DNA of 64,000 nucleotides from Bifidobacterium sp. WK041_4_12. Its GTDB lineage: Bacteria; Actinomycetota; Actinomycetes; Actinomycetales; Bifidobacteriaceae. The translations under genes were made by a program, and so were the position numbers. Positions 30,808-39,875 of the stretch are shown here, piece by piece. The DNA lies in contig NZ_CP129674.1 in NCBI RefSeq assembly GCF_041080795.1, positions 1-64,000 on the forward strand. Reading direction: 5' to 3'. The notes below the pieces were generated by a model. It searched no databases, was not told the origin of the DNA, and saw only the letters and a program-made list of their open reading frames with translations. Each line of letters opens with the position of its first letter. The first letter of the stretch is position 1.

Positions 30808-32166
30808 ATGCCTAGTTTCAATGGACTTACGAGTGAACGCGATCCCGCTGGTCGACATCCTGGCAGCCGTCTCGGCGCTGAATCTTCAATGCGGTCGAAC
30901 AGAGGAGTTTCAAAGATCAGCGTTGGCTCGTTCAGGCCAGAGGAAGACGCCTTCGAACAGCCCTTGCCATCATGGTTTTCAGCATCGTCCTATACGCATC
31001 AGGTTGCCGCTGATATTGTGCAGTATGGGCCCATCGCACGAACAACGCTCGCAGGGCTGCTTGGGCTTTCGCAGGGCGCCCTATCCCGCATCACCAGCGA
31101 TCTACTGCACTACGGGGTTATTGAAGAATTGAATCCCGAAGATCCAGACGCCTCGCGACACAAGCCTCTGCCACTCGGTTTCGTACCCAAGGAGAACGGA
31201 GGCGAGCGCCGCGGTCGGCCACAGACGGCACTTCGCATACGCAAGAACAAGCACACCTTCATCGGCATCAATGTCAGAGGCAACAGTGCCTTGGCAACGG
31301 CATTGAATGTTGCATGCGAAGAGATAGGCGATACTCATATCGTCGATTTTGAGGATCAGAATCCTCGCGAAATATGCAAGACGCTGACAAAGCTCGTCAA
31401 CGAATGCCTTGAAGACATCAAGACGGCACACCTGAGCAAACCGGTTGCCGTTGGCGTCAGCATCGGTGGCCATGTCATCAATGATTCGACGGTGACCTTT
31501 GCACCATTCCTGCATTGGGATGGTTCTGTGAACCTCGCCGGCATGATGACCGAGGAATGCGGCATCCCAACCGGTGTTTTCAACGATCTGGATGCACTGC
31601 TGCATTATGAATGCTGGTTTGAGGCAGGCGTGGGCATTCCGCGATTTGCCGTCGTCACCATGGGTGCAGGCTTGGGATATTCACTGGCGCAGAACGGGCT
31701 GCCCATTGATTATCGCGATCAAAGCTACGGTCTGACCTCACATACCCTGATCGATCCGGAAGGTCCTCGCTGCTATCAGGGCCACAGGGGTTGTGCTCAA
31801 TGTCTGACCAATGATTCGATAGCCGAGCAGTATTCGCAGAATGTGGGACGAGCGGCTTCGTTTGACGATTTTATCTATGATGCCAGGCATGGAGTTTCTC
31901 AAGCAACACAGCTGCTGAACCGAACATGTTTCAGATTGGGAGTATTCATTGCAACCGTGGCGAATATCGCCATGCCTCAGAAGATTCTTGTGGCGGGCGA
32001 ATCCGCCTTCCTTGCTCGAATGAACACGGAGTCCATCCGCAAGGGCATCGAATCATATCGCCATAGCCAGGCTGCACCGGTATCTCTGGAAATCCTCGAT
32101 GATACGTGGGATAGGTGGGCGTCTGCCGCAGGGTCGTGTGTAATCAGCCGGTATATCCTCGGCTGA
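30808..32166 (+). CDS. ROK family transcriptional regulator
   Basis: The protein has 452 residues. A winged helix-turn-helix (TTLAGLLGLSQGALSRITSDLL) precedes a sugar-kinase-like ROK domain (VGVSIGGHVIND; MGAGLGYSL). The zinc motif reads CYQGHRGCAQC, close to the ROK consensus CxCGxxGCxE but shifted. About 70 residues of polar N-terminal extension precede the DNA-binding part. ATG at 30,808 has AAGGGG five bases upstream. It is divergent from the importer and convergent with the alpha-galactosidase, as in other bifidobacterial raffinose loci, and probably controls both. Confidence 0.9.
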   Translation: MPSFNGLTSERDPAGRHPGSRLGAESSMRSNRGVSKISVGSFRPEEDAFEQPLPSWFSASSYTHQVAADIVQYGPIARTTLAGLLGLSQGALSRITSDLLHYGVIEELNPEDPDASRHKPLPLGFVPKENGGERRGRPQTALRIRKNKHTFIGINVRGNSALATALNVACEEIGDTHIVDFEDQNPREICKTLTKLVNECLEDIKTAHLSKPVAVGVSIGGHVINDSTVTFAPFLHWDGSVNLAGMMTEECGIPTGVFNDLDALLHYECWFEAGVGIPRFAVVTMGAGLGYSLAQNGLPIDYRDQSYGLTSHTLIDPEGPRCYQGHRGCAQCLTNDSIAEQYSQNVGRAASFDDFIYDARHGVSQATQLLNRTCFRLGVFIATVANIAMPQKILVAGESAFLARMNTESIRKGIESYRHSQAAPVSLEILDDTWDRWASAAGSCVISRYILG

Positions 32167-32194
32167 TTACACACCACTCGATTACACACCACTC
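32136..32194. repeat. 15-bp perfect hairpin plus 15-bp tandem duplication
   Basis: GTGTGTAATCAGCCG (32,136-32,150) pairs perfectly with 32,160-32,174 around a nine-base loop and includes the last codons and stop of the ROK gene. The unit GATTACACACCACTC is then repeated twice head to tail (32,165-32,179 and 32,180-32,194). It lies between convergent genes and may end transcription from both sides, though no U-tract is present. Confidence 0.8.
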
Positions 32195-32216
32195 CTATCT
32201 GCAACTGGCTCTGCGT

Positions 32217-34505
32217 TCAGATGCTGACGATCTCGAAGAGCACGGCCTGCGCAGGGTTGAGCGCTGGCGGACGGATGCCACAGTCGGCAAGGAACTCCCC
32301 TGGAAGGACGGTCCCCTCTTCGTTCCACCACCCCAGCTTGGATTGACCATTGCCGAGACCTTCCAGATCGAGCGATATCTGCAATGGCCGCACTCGATAC
32401 ACCTCGTCGGCATCAAGTCCTGGAATGCGAATTGGAGCAGCCGGATAATGCTGCGACGTGGTCAGCTGCGTGAACCGGACAACTGCACGACCCTTGTCCT
32501 TGGCAACCACGCCATCGACACGCACCGAAGGATCAGAACTATCGGCATGGATCACGGTCCCGCTCGCAAACATCGCCCGATTCTGCTTATACGCTTCAAC
32601 CCACTGCGCGAGCCTCTCCAAAGCGTCGTCGTTCTGCTTCTGCAAGTCCCATTCGATGCCGAGATGACCGAAGAATGCTGTTGCCATACGCATCTGCTGG
32701 CTGGTTGCACGCATCGTTGAATGGGCAGGAGATGCACCAATGTGCTCACCGATCATCTCGGGGGGCACAAGAAGCGATGTGTATCGTTGAATGTCGGCGC
32801 GCTCAACCGGATCGACGCAGTCGGAAGCCCAGATTCGGTCGGCAAGGGCAAGGATGCCAAGATCGACGCGTCCACCGCCAGAGCTGCACGTCTCAATTTC
32901 GAGTCCCGGGTGACGCTCTTTCAAAGTCTTGAATATCCGATAGACGGCTTCTGTCTGCGCATGCACGCAGGGCAGCCCGGAATAAGGCGAAACGGGCTCA
33001 GTGACCAGCTTGTTGTGATCCCACTTGATGTAATCGATGCCGAGAGAATCGACAAGCGCATCCATCGCATTGAACACATAGTCATAGGCTGCGGGATTCG
33101 TGAGGTCCATGACTTGCTGCGAGCGTCCCTGCATCGGCAGCCTGCTGTGAGCCGCATGCATGATCCAGTCAGGATGTGCGCGAGCGGTATCCGAATCAGG
33201 ATTGATCATCTCAGGCTCGAACCACAGACCGAACTCCATGCCCAGACCATGAACATACTCGGCGAGCGCGCCAAGGCTTTTCTCCCCTCGCGGCCATACC
33301 GCCGGATCGATCTGCCAATCACCGAGTCCTGCAGTGTCGTCTCGGCGATGCATGAACCATCCATCATCGACGACGAAGCGTTCAACGCCAGAGGCCTGTG
33401 CCTTGTCGGCGAGCGCCTTCAAGGTATCGAAGGAATGCTCGAAATAGACAGCTTCCCACGTATTCAGGATCACGGGTCGCGGCTTGGATGCCAGGTTTGG
33501 ATGCTGAGCGCGCACGAAGCTGTGCAGGCGCTCGGCCACAGCGTTCAATCCCTCGCCATAGGCACCATATACCCATGGCGTGGTGTAGCTTTCGCCTGTT
33601 CTGAGCTGCATCTCGCCGCCAATCAGAAGCTCCGCACCACCGATCAGACCTTGCGTATATGTCGTTCTCTCAGCCGAAAGCACTGAGTTGCCGCTCCAGC
33701 CCACATGGGCGGAATATACCTCGCCGTGGGAGAATCCAAATCCGGGAACGCCCGCTGAAATAAGCAGCGACGCGTCAAAATCGGGGCGGCCGACCATGCT
33801 CAGACGCTCGACTCTTCCGATATTGAAAGGCTGACGTTGCGGTGAGCGCTCGCGGAAATGATGCCCGGTCGTGGAGAGTATTTCACTGGCTTCTTCGGGC
33901 ACGGGATAGGCGAGCTCTATTTTGTCCACCGACAAGGTGCCTAGAGATGCCTGCGCATCTTCCACTGCCCCTTCAGACTCAGCATCGTCATAGCTATTCG
34001 TGATGGTGACCTGTTGGCGGATCAGACCCGATTCGGTTATCTCGCACTTCCACAGCAAGGTGAGAGCGTTTTCGGCATCGACTGCGGTGACCGAAACCGT
34101 TCGATTGTCAATAGTTATGGCATCATCCACGGTACGGAAGCAGCAGAACAGCTCGACGTTGTCTCTACGAACCACGAGCCGGGGCGAACCCGTCCACGCT
34201 TCTGATTGCGTTGGAATGACGCTTGGCCAATCAGTGTCATCAAGGCCACCGGAGACGCGCTGCGGATTGACCGCTTCGAAGCAGTTCACGAGATATTCGG
34301 CATGAGGAATTGGACGGCCCCATTGTACGATTCGTGGCAGCTCATTGTTGCGAAGCAGCAGAAGGATGGCAGAATCAGCCTGTGCGTCTTCGCCATAGAG
34401 GACGGTGGATTCGGTGCCATCTGATGCGGTTTGTGCAAAGCGTTGCCATATGCCGCTGCTCGAATCGGACGATGGTCGTTTTGTGTTGTCAACCACGTTG
34501 TTCAT
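32217..34505 (-). CDS. aga: GH36 alpha-galactosidase
   Basis: This cytoplasmic enzyme (762 residues) removes alpha-1,6-galactose from melibiose, raffinose and stachyose. The GH36 nucleophile is the Asp of GIDYIKWDHNK (about residue 494) and the acid/base is the Asp of RIWASDCVDPVERADIQ (about 560). It has an N-terminal beta-supersandwich domain, the WEAVYFEHS block that opens the barrel, and a short C-terminal beta domain. ATG at 34,505 has AAGGAAA upstream; the longer frame to 34,604 has no such site. No signal peptide is seen. It lies head to head in 3' orientation with the ROK gene. Confidence 0.95.
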   Translation of the reverse strand: MNNVVDNTKRPSSDSSSGIWQRFAQTASDGTESTVLYGEDAQADSAILLLLRNNELPRIVQWGRPIPHAEYLVNCFEAVNPQRVSGGLDDTDWPSVIPTQSEAWTGSPRLVVRRDNVELFCCFRTVDDAITIDNRTVSVTAVDAENALTLLWKCEITESGLIRQQVTITNSYDDAESEGAVEDAQASLGTLSVDKIELAYPVPEEASEILSTTGHHFRERSPQRQPFNIGRVERLSMVGRPDFDASLLISAGVPGFGFSHGEVYSAHVGWSGNSVLSAERTTYTQGLIGGAELLIGGEMQLRTGESYTTPWVYGAYGEGLNAVAERLHSFVRAQHPNLASKPRPVILNTWEAVYFEHSFDTLKALADKAQASGVERFVVDDGWFMHRRDDTAGLGDWQIDPAVWPRGEKSLGALAEYVHGLGMEFGLWFEPEMINPDSDTARAHPDWIMHAAHSRLPMQGRSQQVMDLTNPAAYDYVFNAMDALVDSLGIDYIKWDHNKLVTEPVSPYSGLPCVHAQTEAVYRIFKTLKERHPGLEIETCSSGGGRVDLGILALADRIWASDCVDPVERADIQRYTSLLVPPEMIGEHIGASPAHSTMRATSQQMRMATAFFGHLGIEWDLQKQNDDALERLAQWVEAYKQNRAMFASGTVIHADSSDPSVRVDGVVAKDKGRAVVRFTQLTTSQHYPAAPIRIPGLDADEVYRVRPLQISLDLEGLGNGQSKLGWWNEEGTVLPGEFLADCGIRPPALNPAQAVLFEIVSI

Positions 34506-34673
34506 CACACGTTTCCTTCGACATTGAATTTCGTTCGCTTGGAATGTTGCCTGACGGTGCTGAGCATTCCAACTTGTTTCGGATGATTGCAAGATGCTGG
34601 TCATCCACCAATATTTTCAGAATAATGATGAACTTTTTTTGTTGTCATCCTCGCGCATGTTCTGACACTTGGT

Positions 34674-34725
34674 AAAAAAATAACCTCGCACCGTCCAGCC
34701 ATAGGCCTAGGAACGGTTCGAGGTT
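34674..34725 (-). terminator. Rho-independent terminator after ketopantoate reductase-like gene
   Basis: On the reverse strand AACCTCG with a further ACCGT pairs with ACGGT and CGAGGTT (34,682-34,725, one mismatch) and is followed by A and seven T residues. It stops transcripts from the gene at 34,794 before the alpha-galactosidase control region. Confidence 0.8.
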
Positions 34726-34738
34726 TCACCGGAAATAG

Positions 34739-34778
34739 CCTGACCGCTGCGTGGAATCGAATCTACGCAGCGGTCAGG
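34739..34778. terminator. 14-bp perfect hairpin
   Basis: CCTGACCGCTGCGT (34,739-34,752) pairs perfectly with 34,765-34,778 around a 12-base loop, 15 bases past the stop of the ketopantoate reductase-like gene. It stands in tandem with the U-tract terminator just downstream and probably adds to 3' end formation or protection. Confidence 0.65.
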
Positions 34779-34793
34779 ATTGCGTGACCAAGC

Positions 34794-35849
34794 TCAGTCT
34801 TCTCTGCCCTGCGCGGCCTTCACCAGATTCTCTGCATCCTGGACTGGCGTTGCATCGGTGGAATTGCAAGCATTCTGTGCTGCTTTGACAATGTCAGGAT
34901 TATGGATCTTGAACGCAAGTTCTGCAAGGTGCACGCCGTGTGTCAGGAATTCATGCGTTCTGCAGACGTAGTCATGATCGCGACCGATCTTCGCAATGCA
35001 TCCGTTGATGAAATCGACCTCGGTTTTGCGCCCGCGAGACATGTCCTGATACATCGAAGGATAGTGCAGTGGGTTGGCGACACGGCTCACGTAATCGACG
35101 GACTTGAGTTCTTCCTGACGGCTCTCGATCAATCGAATTCCGGCACGGTCACAGGCATCATATGCCTCGTCGATAAGCTGCTTTGCCATATCCATCGAAC
35201 CCGGATACTCGATGAATTCGCCCATGGTGATCTGATACATCGTGCACAGTGTATTGACGACGGAATTGAAGACGACCTTCGCCATGCATGTGCCCGTAAA
35301 GTTCGTGGTGATGATCGGGTTCATGTTCGAAGTCTTGAAATCTTCAAACATGGAACGCTCGACATCAGTCGTCTGCTCGTTGAACGCACACATGTGCATC
35401 ACTCCAGTGCCTGACTTGCCGATGAAATCGACATCGCCTGGCCCGTTCAGCACCGTCGCTATCATTGCCGTACCGCCATAGATGCGGTCATCGCTGAAGT
35501 ATTGCTGAATCTTTTCGAAATGACCCCAGCCGTTCATCGCCGAAAACACGATCTGGTGATCCTTGAACAGGGGTGCGCAACGTTTCAGCATCTCGTCAAG
35601 CTGCATCTGCTTGACGAAGATGATCCAGACATCGGGATCGCCTTGGTATTCCTCCGGTGAATAGATGTTGATTGGAACCAGATGACGATTCTTGCGATCT
35701 CGTGATACATAGACGCCGCCCTGCTGATGAACGGCCTTGATATTGGGCTCCCAAGCATCGATAAAATCAACTGTGCGGCCCGCGTTCTCCTGAAGGAGCA
35801 CACCATAGCGATATCCCATGGCACCTGCGCCGATTACTGCATATTTCAT
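34794..35849 (-). CDS. 2-dehydropantoate 2-reductase family protein
   Basis: The 351 residues form an NADPH-binding ApbA/PanE-type reductase with GAGAMG (7-12) at the very N-terminus and a C-terminal helical domain. KVVFNSVVNTLCTM supplies the expected Lys and Asn of the active site. It is about 50 residues longer than classical PanE, so it may reduce another 2-oxo acid. ATG at 35,849 begins directly with the Rossmann strand and has GGAAG upstream. It stands alone in its transcript and ends in two tandem hairpins, so the context does not show a pantothenate pathway. Confidence 0.8.
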   Translation of the reverse strand: MKYAVIGAGAMGYRYGVLLQENAGRTVDFIDAWEPNIKAVHQQGGVYVSRDRKNRHLVPINIYSPEEYQGDPDVWIIFVKQMQLDEMLKRCAPLFKDHQIVFSAMNGWGHFEKIQQYFSDDRIYGGTAMIATVLNGPGDVDFIGKSGTGVMHMCAFNEQTTDVERSMFEDFKTSNMNPIITTNFTGTCMAKVVFNSVVNTLCTMYQITMGEFIEYPGSMDMAKQLIDEAYDACDRAGIRLIESRQEELKSVDYVSRVANPLHYPSMYQDMSRGRKTEVDFINGCIAKIGRDHDYVCRTHEFLTHGVHLAELAFKIHNPDIVKAAQNACNSTDATPVQDAENLVKAAQGRED

Positions 35850-36150
35850 CTGTATCTTCCCATACATATGTGCACTGTTGCCGACAACGTGAAGCAAGGC
35901 GTAAATAATGAGTCTGCCTGGGCATCATTGCGCTGAATTGCGCCATGCTCTTGCTTGTCCTGTACCTGCGCGTGACTGATTATCACAGCTCTGCGTCAGG
36001 GACGTGCCGCACCTCCTGCACACGTTTGCGATTATCATCAAATCGTCAATGAAGATGGGACTGATAATCCCAATCAAGACCCCCACTGGCTGCGACCCCA
36101 CCCCGGTCTTGTGAACCAAAGCCAAGAACGTTATGTTTCGAGTATGTAAT
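35850..36150. other. intergenic region, nothing clear
   Basis: This 301-base gap lies between two reverse-strand genes. A 66-codon reading frame at 35,925-36,125 on the reverse strand lacks a ribosome binding site and family features and is not called. No terminator or convincing promoter is seen. Confidence 0.5.
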
Positions 36151-36711
36151 TTATCCTACCAGTGGACGACTTTTGTCCACATAGTGAACGCGCTTGTCGT
36201 GAAAGAATGCGTTCAGCAAACTGGCGCTTTCTTGCTCTTTCACCCCTCCGATAACCACAGGCTTGTGCCCCGTGTGTGGATCCCGCGGAATATCCCAGAC
36301 CGACCCACAGGCGCCAAGCTTGGGATCCCAGCAGCCAAAGACGATGCGATCTACGTGCGACAGCACCGCAGCCCCCGCACACATGGGGCACGGCTCCATG
36401 GTTACTACGAGGGTCAACCCGCTGAGATTCCAATTCGCCGGTCTCACACTTGCGATTCTGGACGATTCAGGCATATCGAACAGCGGCACGTCAACCGTTG
36501 TCCCATGAGCCTGTCTGAGGGCAACGATTTCCGCATGGGCCAAAGGATCGCCGGTGGCCTCGCGCCGGTTGTAGCCTTCGGCCACAACCTCCCCCTTCTT
36601 GTTGAGCACGACAGCACCGATGGGAACATCACCACCGTCTTGGGCAATGTGAGCCAGTGCGAGTGCCCTATTCATCGCGTGATTCCAAGGCCTAGTGATC
36701 AAAGAGTCCAT
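36151..36711 (-). CDS. tadA: tRNA-specific adenosine deaminase
   Basis: This enzyme (186 residues) converts the wobble adenosine of tRNA-Arg(ACG) to inosine. The zinc deaminase motif is HAEIVAL (His59, Glu61 catalytic) with PCPMCAGA (Cys108, Cys111). Compared with the usual length of about 150-165 residues there is an insertion of about 15-20 residues between these motifs (75-95). It lies 67 bases downstream of the P-type ATPase gene and is read in the same direction. Confidence 0.93.
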   Translation of the reverse strand: MDSLITRPWNHAMNRALALAHIAQDGGDVPIGAVVLNKKGEVVAEGYNRREATGDPLAHAEIVALRQAHGTTVDVPLFDMPESSRIASVRPANWNLSGLTLVVTMEPCPMCAGAAVLSHVDRIVFGCWDPKLGACGSVWDIPRDPHTGHKPVVIGGVKEQESASLLNAFFHDKRVHYVDKSRPLVG

Positions 36712-36778
36712 TCATCAAGCTTAGAACATGAACTCCTTGATCGCACAGCCCAACCAGCCCGATCATCCCAGGAAAGCG

Positions 36779-39610
36779 TCACGAACCAACCATCCCCGCA
36801 ATCTTTCTTCGCGCCTGATGAACGGCTGCATACAATCCCGTTCGAGCGCCGTATCCACGAGCTGCGAGTCGAGCGCGGATGAACTTATCGCCTTCGGATA
36901 GGATCAGCACGCTGAGGCCGATGGCCATGCACAGTCCCCACTGCCACAAGGCCAGCGGAGCCATGCCCAACACTGATGCAATGCCCGGAATATACATTGC
37001 GATTGCATGAATCATGAGAGCCGCGATAGACGCTACTAGCAGGAATACGTTGCGAAGCGGGTTGAGCTTGAAGATCATCACGGTTTCAGAGCGTGCCGAC
37101 ATCGACATGAAGAAGTTGAAGAGCACCAGCAGTGTCAATGCCATCGTTCGTGCCGATACGACATCAACGCCGTGATCTATTTCTACTCGGAACATCACGA
37201 GAACGCACAGCGCCATCCACAGACCGCATATGGCTGTCCGCGCCCACAGCGCAGACGAGAGCAGCCCTTCGCTGTTCTTACGAGGCTTGTATTTGAGCTC
37301 GTCACCGCTTCCAGGTTCAAACCCCAGAGCGACATCCTGCACGCCGTTGGTCACGAAGTTGATCCACAGCATCTGTAGCGGCAGGAACAGCAACGGCATT
37401 TCTGCAACCACATTCACGCCGACGGCAATCATTGCGGCAACAGCGGTGGAAAGCAGGAAGAATGCGGATCCACGAATTGCCTTGAAGGTGACCCTTCCCT
37501 GTCGAACCGCATGTGTCAACGTCACAAAGTTGTCGTCGGTGAGTACGACGTCGCTGGCTTCGCGGGCGACGTCGGTTCCTGATTTACCCATGGCGATGCC
37601 TACGGAAGCCGACTTCAATGCTGGCGCATCGTTCACGCCATCACCGGTGACTGCAACGACTTCACCCTGATCTTGCAGTACCTCGACGATTCTGAGCTTG
37701 TCCTGTGGAGATACTCGTGCGGCAATCGAGGTTTCCTTCAGCCGCGCTTTCAAGACCTCGTCTCTCATTTCGGACATCTCGCGGCCTGTCAGAACGTTAT
37801 CGGTCTGCTGAAGTCCGAGACGTTCACCTATTGCTGCCGCCGTCGTCGGATGATCGCCGGTTATCATCTTGACTTCGATACCGGCCCCAATGCACTGTTC
37901 TATAGCCTCTCGGACGCCGGATCGGGGCGGGTCGAGCATGCCTTCAAGTCCGAGGAAATGAAGCTTGCGCGGCTTTCGATAGGTGACAAGATCCTGGTCG
38001 GCATCGATATGTCTGCTCGCCACGCCAATCACCCGCAGTCCGTCTTTGCCCATCTGCTCGTATGCGCGATGGATGGCACCGGCATCGATGGGCACCGTAT
38101 TGCCTTGACCATCATCCATGGTCGCGCTCATCATCGCCAGCTTGTCAGGAGCACCCTTCACATATTGCGTGAAACCGCCTTGACTATTGGGTTTGATGGC
38201 CATCGAGTAAGCATGTTCCGGCTCATACGCGGTCTCAAGCCTGGTCTCGGTCTCGCGATCTTCGTCGCTTACGGCTCCCAGATCATCGGCAATTCTCATC
38301 ATTGCCACATCTACTGCATCGCCGGAATACGACACGTCACCTTCGGCAGACACACTTCGATACGCCTCATTGGTCAAGGCAGCCGCCTTCAGCATGGCAA
38401 GGAGCCTTGCCGTAGCATCGCTGCCGAAGCCATCATCCTTGCTCTCTTCAACGCTGAACGGATTCCCCGCACCCAGGCTCAGACGCTCGACCGTCATGCG
38501 GTTCTGAGTGAGCGTTCCCGTCTTGTCCGAACCGATGACCGTGGTTGAGCCGAGCGTCTCAACTGCAGGCAAGCTTCGAACGATGGCATTGCGCTTGGCC
38601 ATGCGTGATATGCCGAGAGCCATGGCAACCGTGAGCACGATGGGGAGAGCCTCGGGCATGGATGCCACGACAAGCGATACAGCCGATAGGAACGAATTCG
38701 TCATATCGTCGTTGATAATCGTGCCCGCGATGAACACGAACACTGCCACGATGATGACACCTATGGATATACCCCTTTCCGTCCGCTGCATGATGTGCTG
38801 CAACGGAGTCTTGCCGTTGGCATTATTCACCAAGCTGCTTATCTCGCCAAGTTCTGTATCGCTTCCCGTGGCGACGACGACTCCACGCCCCCTACCGCTG
38901 GTCACCATCGTTCCCGAGAAGGTGATGCACTTTCTATCGCCAAGCGAGGCATCCTCCTCTACCGGATCCGTGTGCTTCTGCACATCGTTGCTCTCGCCAG
39001 TAAGCATCGACTCGTCAATGCGCAGGCGGCTCGTATCGAGCAGACGAATATCGGCAGGCACTCTGTCGCCACTCTCAAGCAACACGATGTCTCCGGGAAC
39101 AAGATCGGCGGCTTCGATTTCAAAGCGGCTGCCGCCACGAATCACGCGGCAGGTCGGGCTGGAAAGCGATGCGAGCGCATCCACTGCCTGATCCGCCTTG
39201 GACTCCTGGTAGTAGCCAATGATGGCGTTGAGCAACAGCACCAGAAAGATGGCAGCCGCGTCGATAAGGTGATCGAGAACAATCGTGATGATGCCGCACA
39301 CTATCAGCACTGCTATGAGCGGGCTTCTGAATTGAATGAAGAAAAGCTTCCACTTTGGCATCTTCTCGACCGAAGTGAGCGCATTGGGGCCGAACACCGA
39401 AAGTCTGCGGTTTGCCTCTCTTCTTGAAATGCCTTTTCGGCTGGTTTCCAAGACTTCCAAGGCCTTGTTCGCATCAATGTTGTGCCATGCCGTGTCATTG
39501 TTGGCAGCGGCGTCGTCTATCTGACTGGTAAGGGGTGCGCTGTCTGTATCTGTTGTGTCCCGTTTCGGGTTCTTTGGTGCTGTCGGGATATTGTTATCCA
39601 TAGTTGTCAT
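36779..39610 (-). CDS. cation-transporting P-type ATPase (P2 type)
   Basis: This membrane pump (943 residues) has the usual ten-span layout. A polar N-terminal tail is followed by the cation ATPase N-domain (WHNIDANKALEVLETS), the actuator TGES, the phosphorylation site SDKTGTLTQNRMTVERL (Asp near 360), KGAPD in the nucleotide domain, and the hinge VTGDGVNDAPALKSASVGIAMG. PEALPIVLTVAMALG in span four fits Ca2+ or other P2 pumps; the ion cannot be fixed. AAAGG lies nine bases before the ATG. It is divergent from the antiporter at 39,876. Confidence 0.92.
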   Translation of the reverse strand: MTTMDNNIPTAPKNPKRDTTDTDSAPLTSQIDDAAANNDTAWHNIDANKALEVLETSRKGISRREANRRLSVFGPNALTSVEKMPKWKLFFIQFRSPLIAVLIVCGIITIVLDHLIDAAAIFLVLLLNAIIGYYQESKADQAVDALASLSSPTCRVIRGGSRFEIEAADLVPGDIVLLESGDRVPADIRLLDTSRLRIDESMLTGESNDVQKHTDPVEEDASLGDRKCITFSGTMVTSGRGRGVVVATGSDTELGEISSLVNNANGKTPLQHIMQRTERGISIGVIIVAVFVFIAGTIINDDMTNSFLSAVSLVVASMPEALPIVLTVAMALGISRMAKRNAIVRSLPAVETLGSTTVIGSDKTGTLTQNRMTVERLSLGAGNPFSVEESKDDGFGSDATARLLAMLKAAALTNEAYRSVSAEGDVSYSGDAVDVAMMRIADDLGAVSDEDRETETRLETAYEPEHAYSMAIKPNSQGGFTQYVKGAPDKLAMMSATMDDGQGNTVPIDAGAIHRAYEQMGKDGLRVIGVASRHIDADQDLVTYRKPRKLHFLGLEGMLDPPRSGVREAIEQCIGAGIEVKMITGDHPTTAAAIGERLGLQQTDNVLTGREMSEMRDEVLKARLKETSIAARVSPQDKLRIVEVLQDQGEVVAVTGDGVNDAPALKSASVGIAMGKSGTDVAREASDVVLTDDNFVTLTHAVRQGRVTFKAIRGSAFFLLSTAVAAMIAVGVNVVAEMPLLFLPLQMLWINFVTNGVQDVALGFEPGSGDELKYKPRKNSEGLLSSALWARTAICGLWMALCVLVMFRVEIDHGVDVVSARTMALTLLVLFNFFMSMSARSETVMIFKLNPLRNVFLLVASIAALMIHAIAMYIPGIASVLGMAPLALWQWGLCMAIGLSVLILSEGDKFIRARLAARGYGARTGLYAAVHQARRKIAGMVGS

Positions 39611-39875
39611 TGTCGTAGGGCCTTTCTGAGTTGAAGCATCGTAAAGGTCGCTGCGGTCCTTGTCATTCCATACGTGATGTCAACATTGCGTGTATGAAAC
39701 TGACTGTTACACAAAGCTTCTTCCAAGCTAACATATCGTTGCTTCGGAGTCTCGAACCTTCGCGGATGGAGAAGAATGATCATCTGCAGCATGTCGTCTC
39801 GCTTATCGCACAATTGTGGAAGCATGCGATGCGTATAGTTACATGTGGTACATGCGATGAAGATAGGAGTGGCCT

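Noticed and set aside
32721..33686. 321-codon forward frame opposite the alpha-galactosidase gene
   Set aside because: It is antisense to a clear GH36 gene and shows no domain; long antisense frames are common in GC-rich genes.
35925..36125. 66-codon reverse-strand reading frame
   Set aside because: No ribosome binding site, no recognisable domain and a low-complexity look; not supported as a gene.
36133..36882. 249-codon forward frame opposite tadA
   Set aside because: It is antisense to tadA and the end of the ATPase gene and has no family features.
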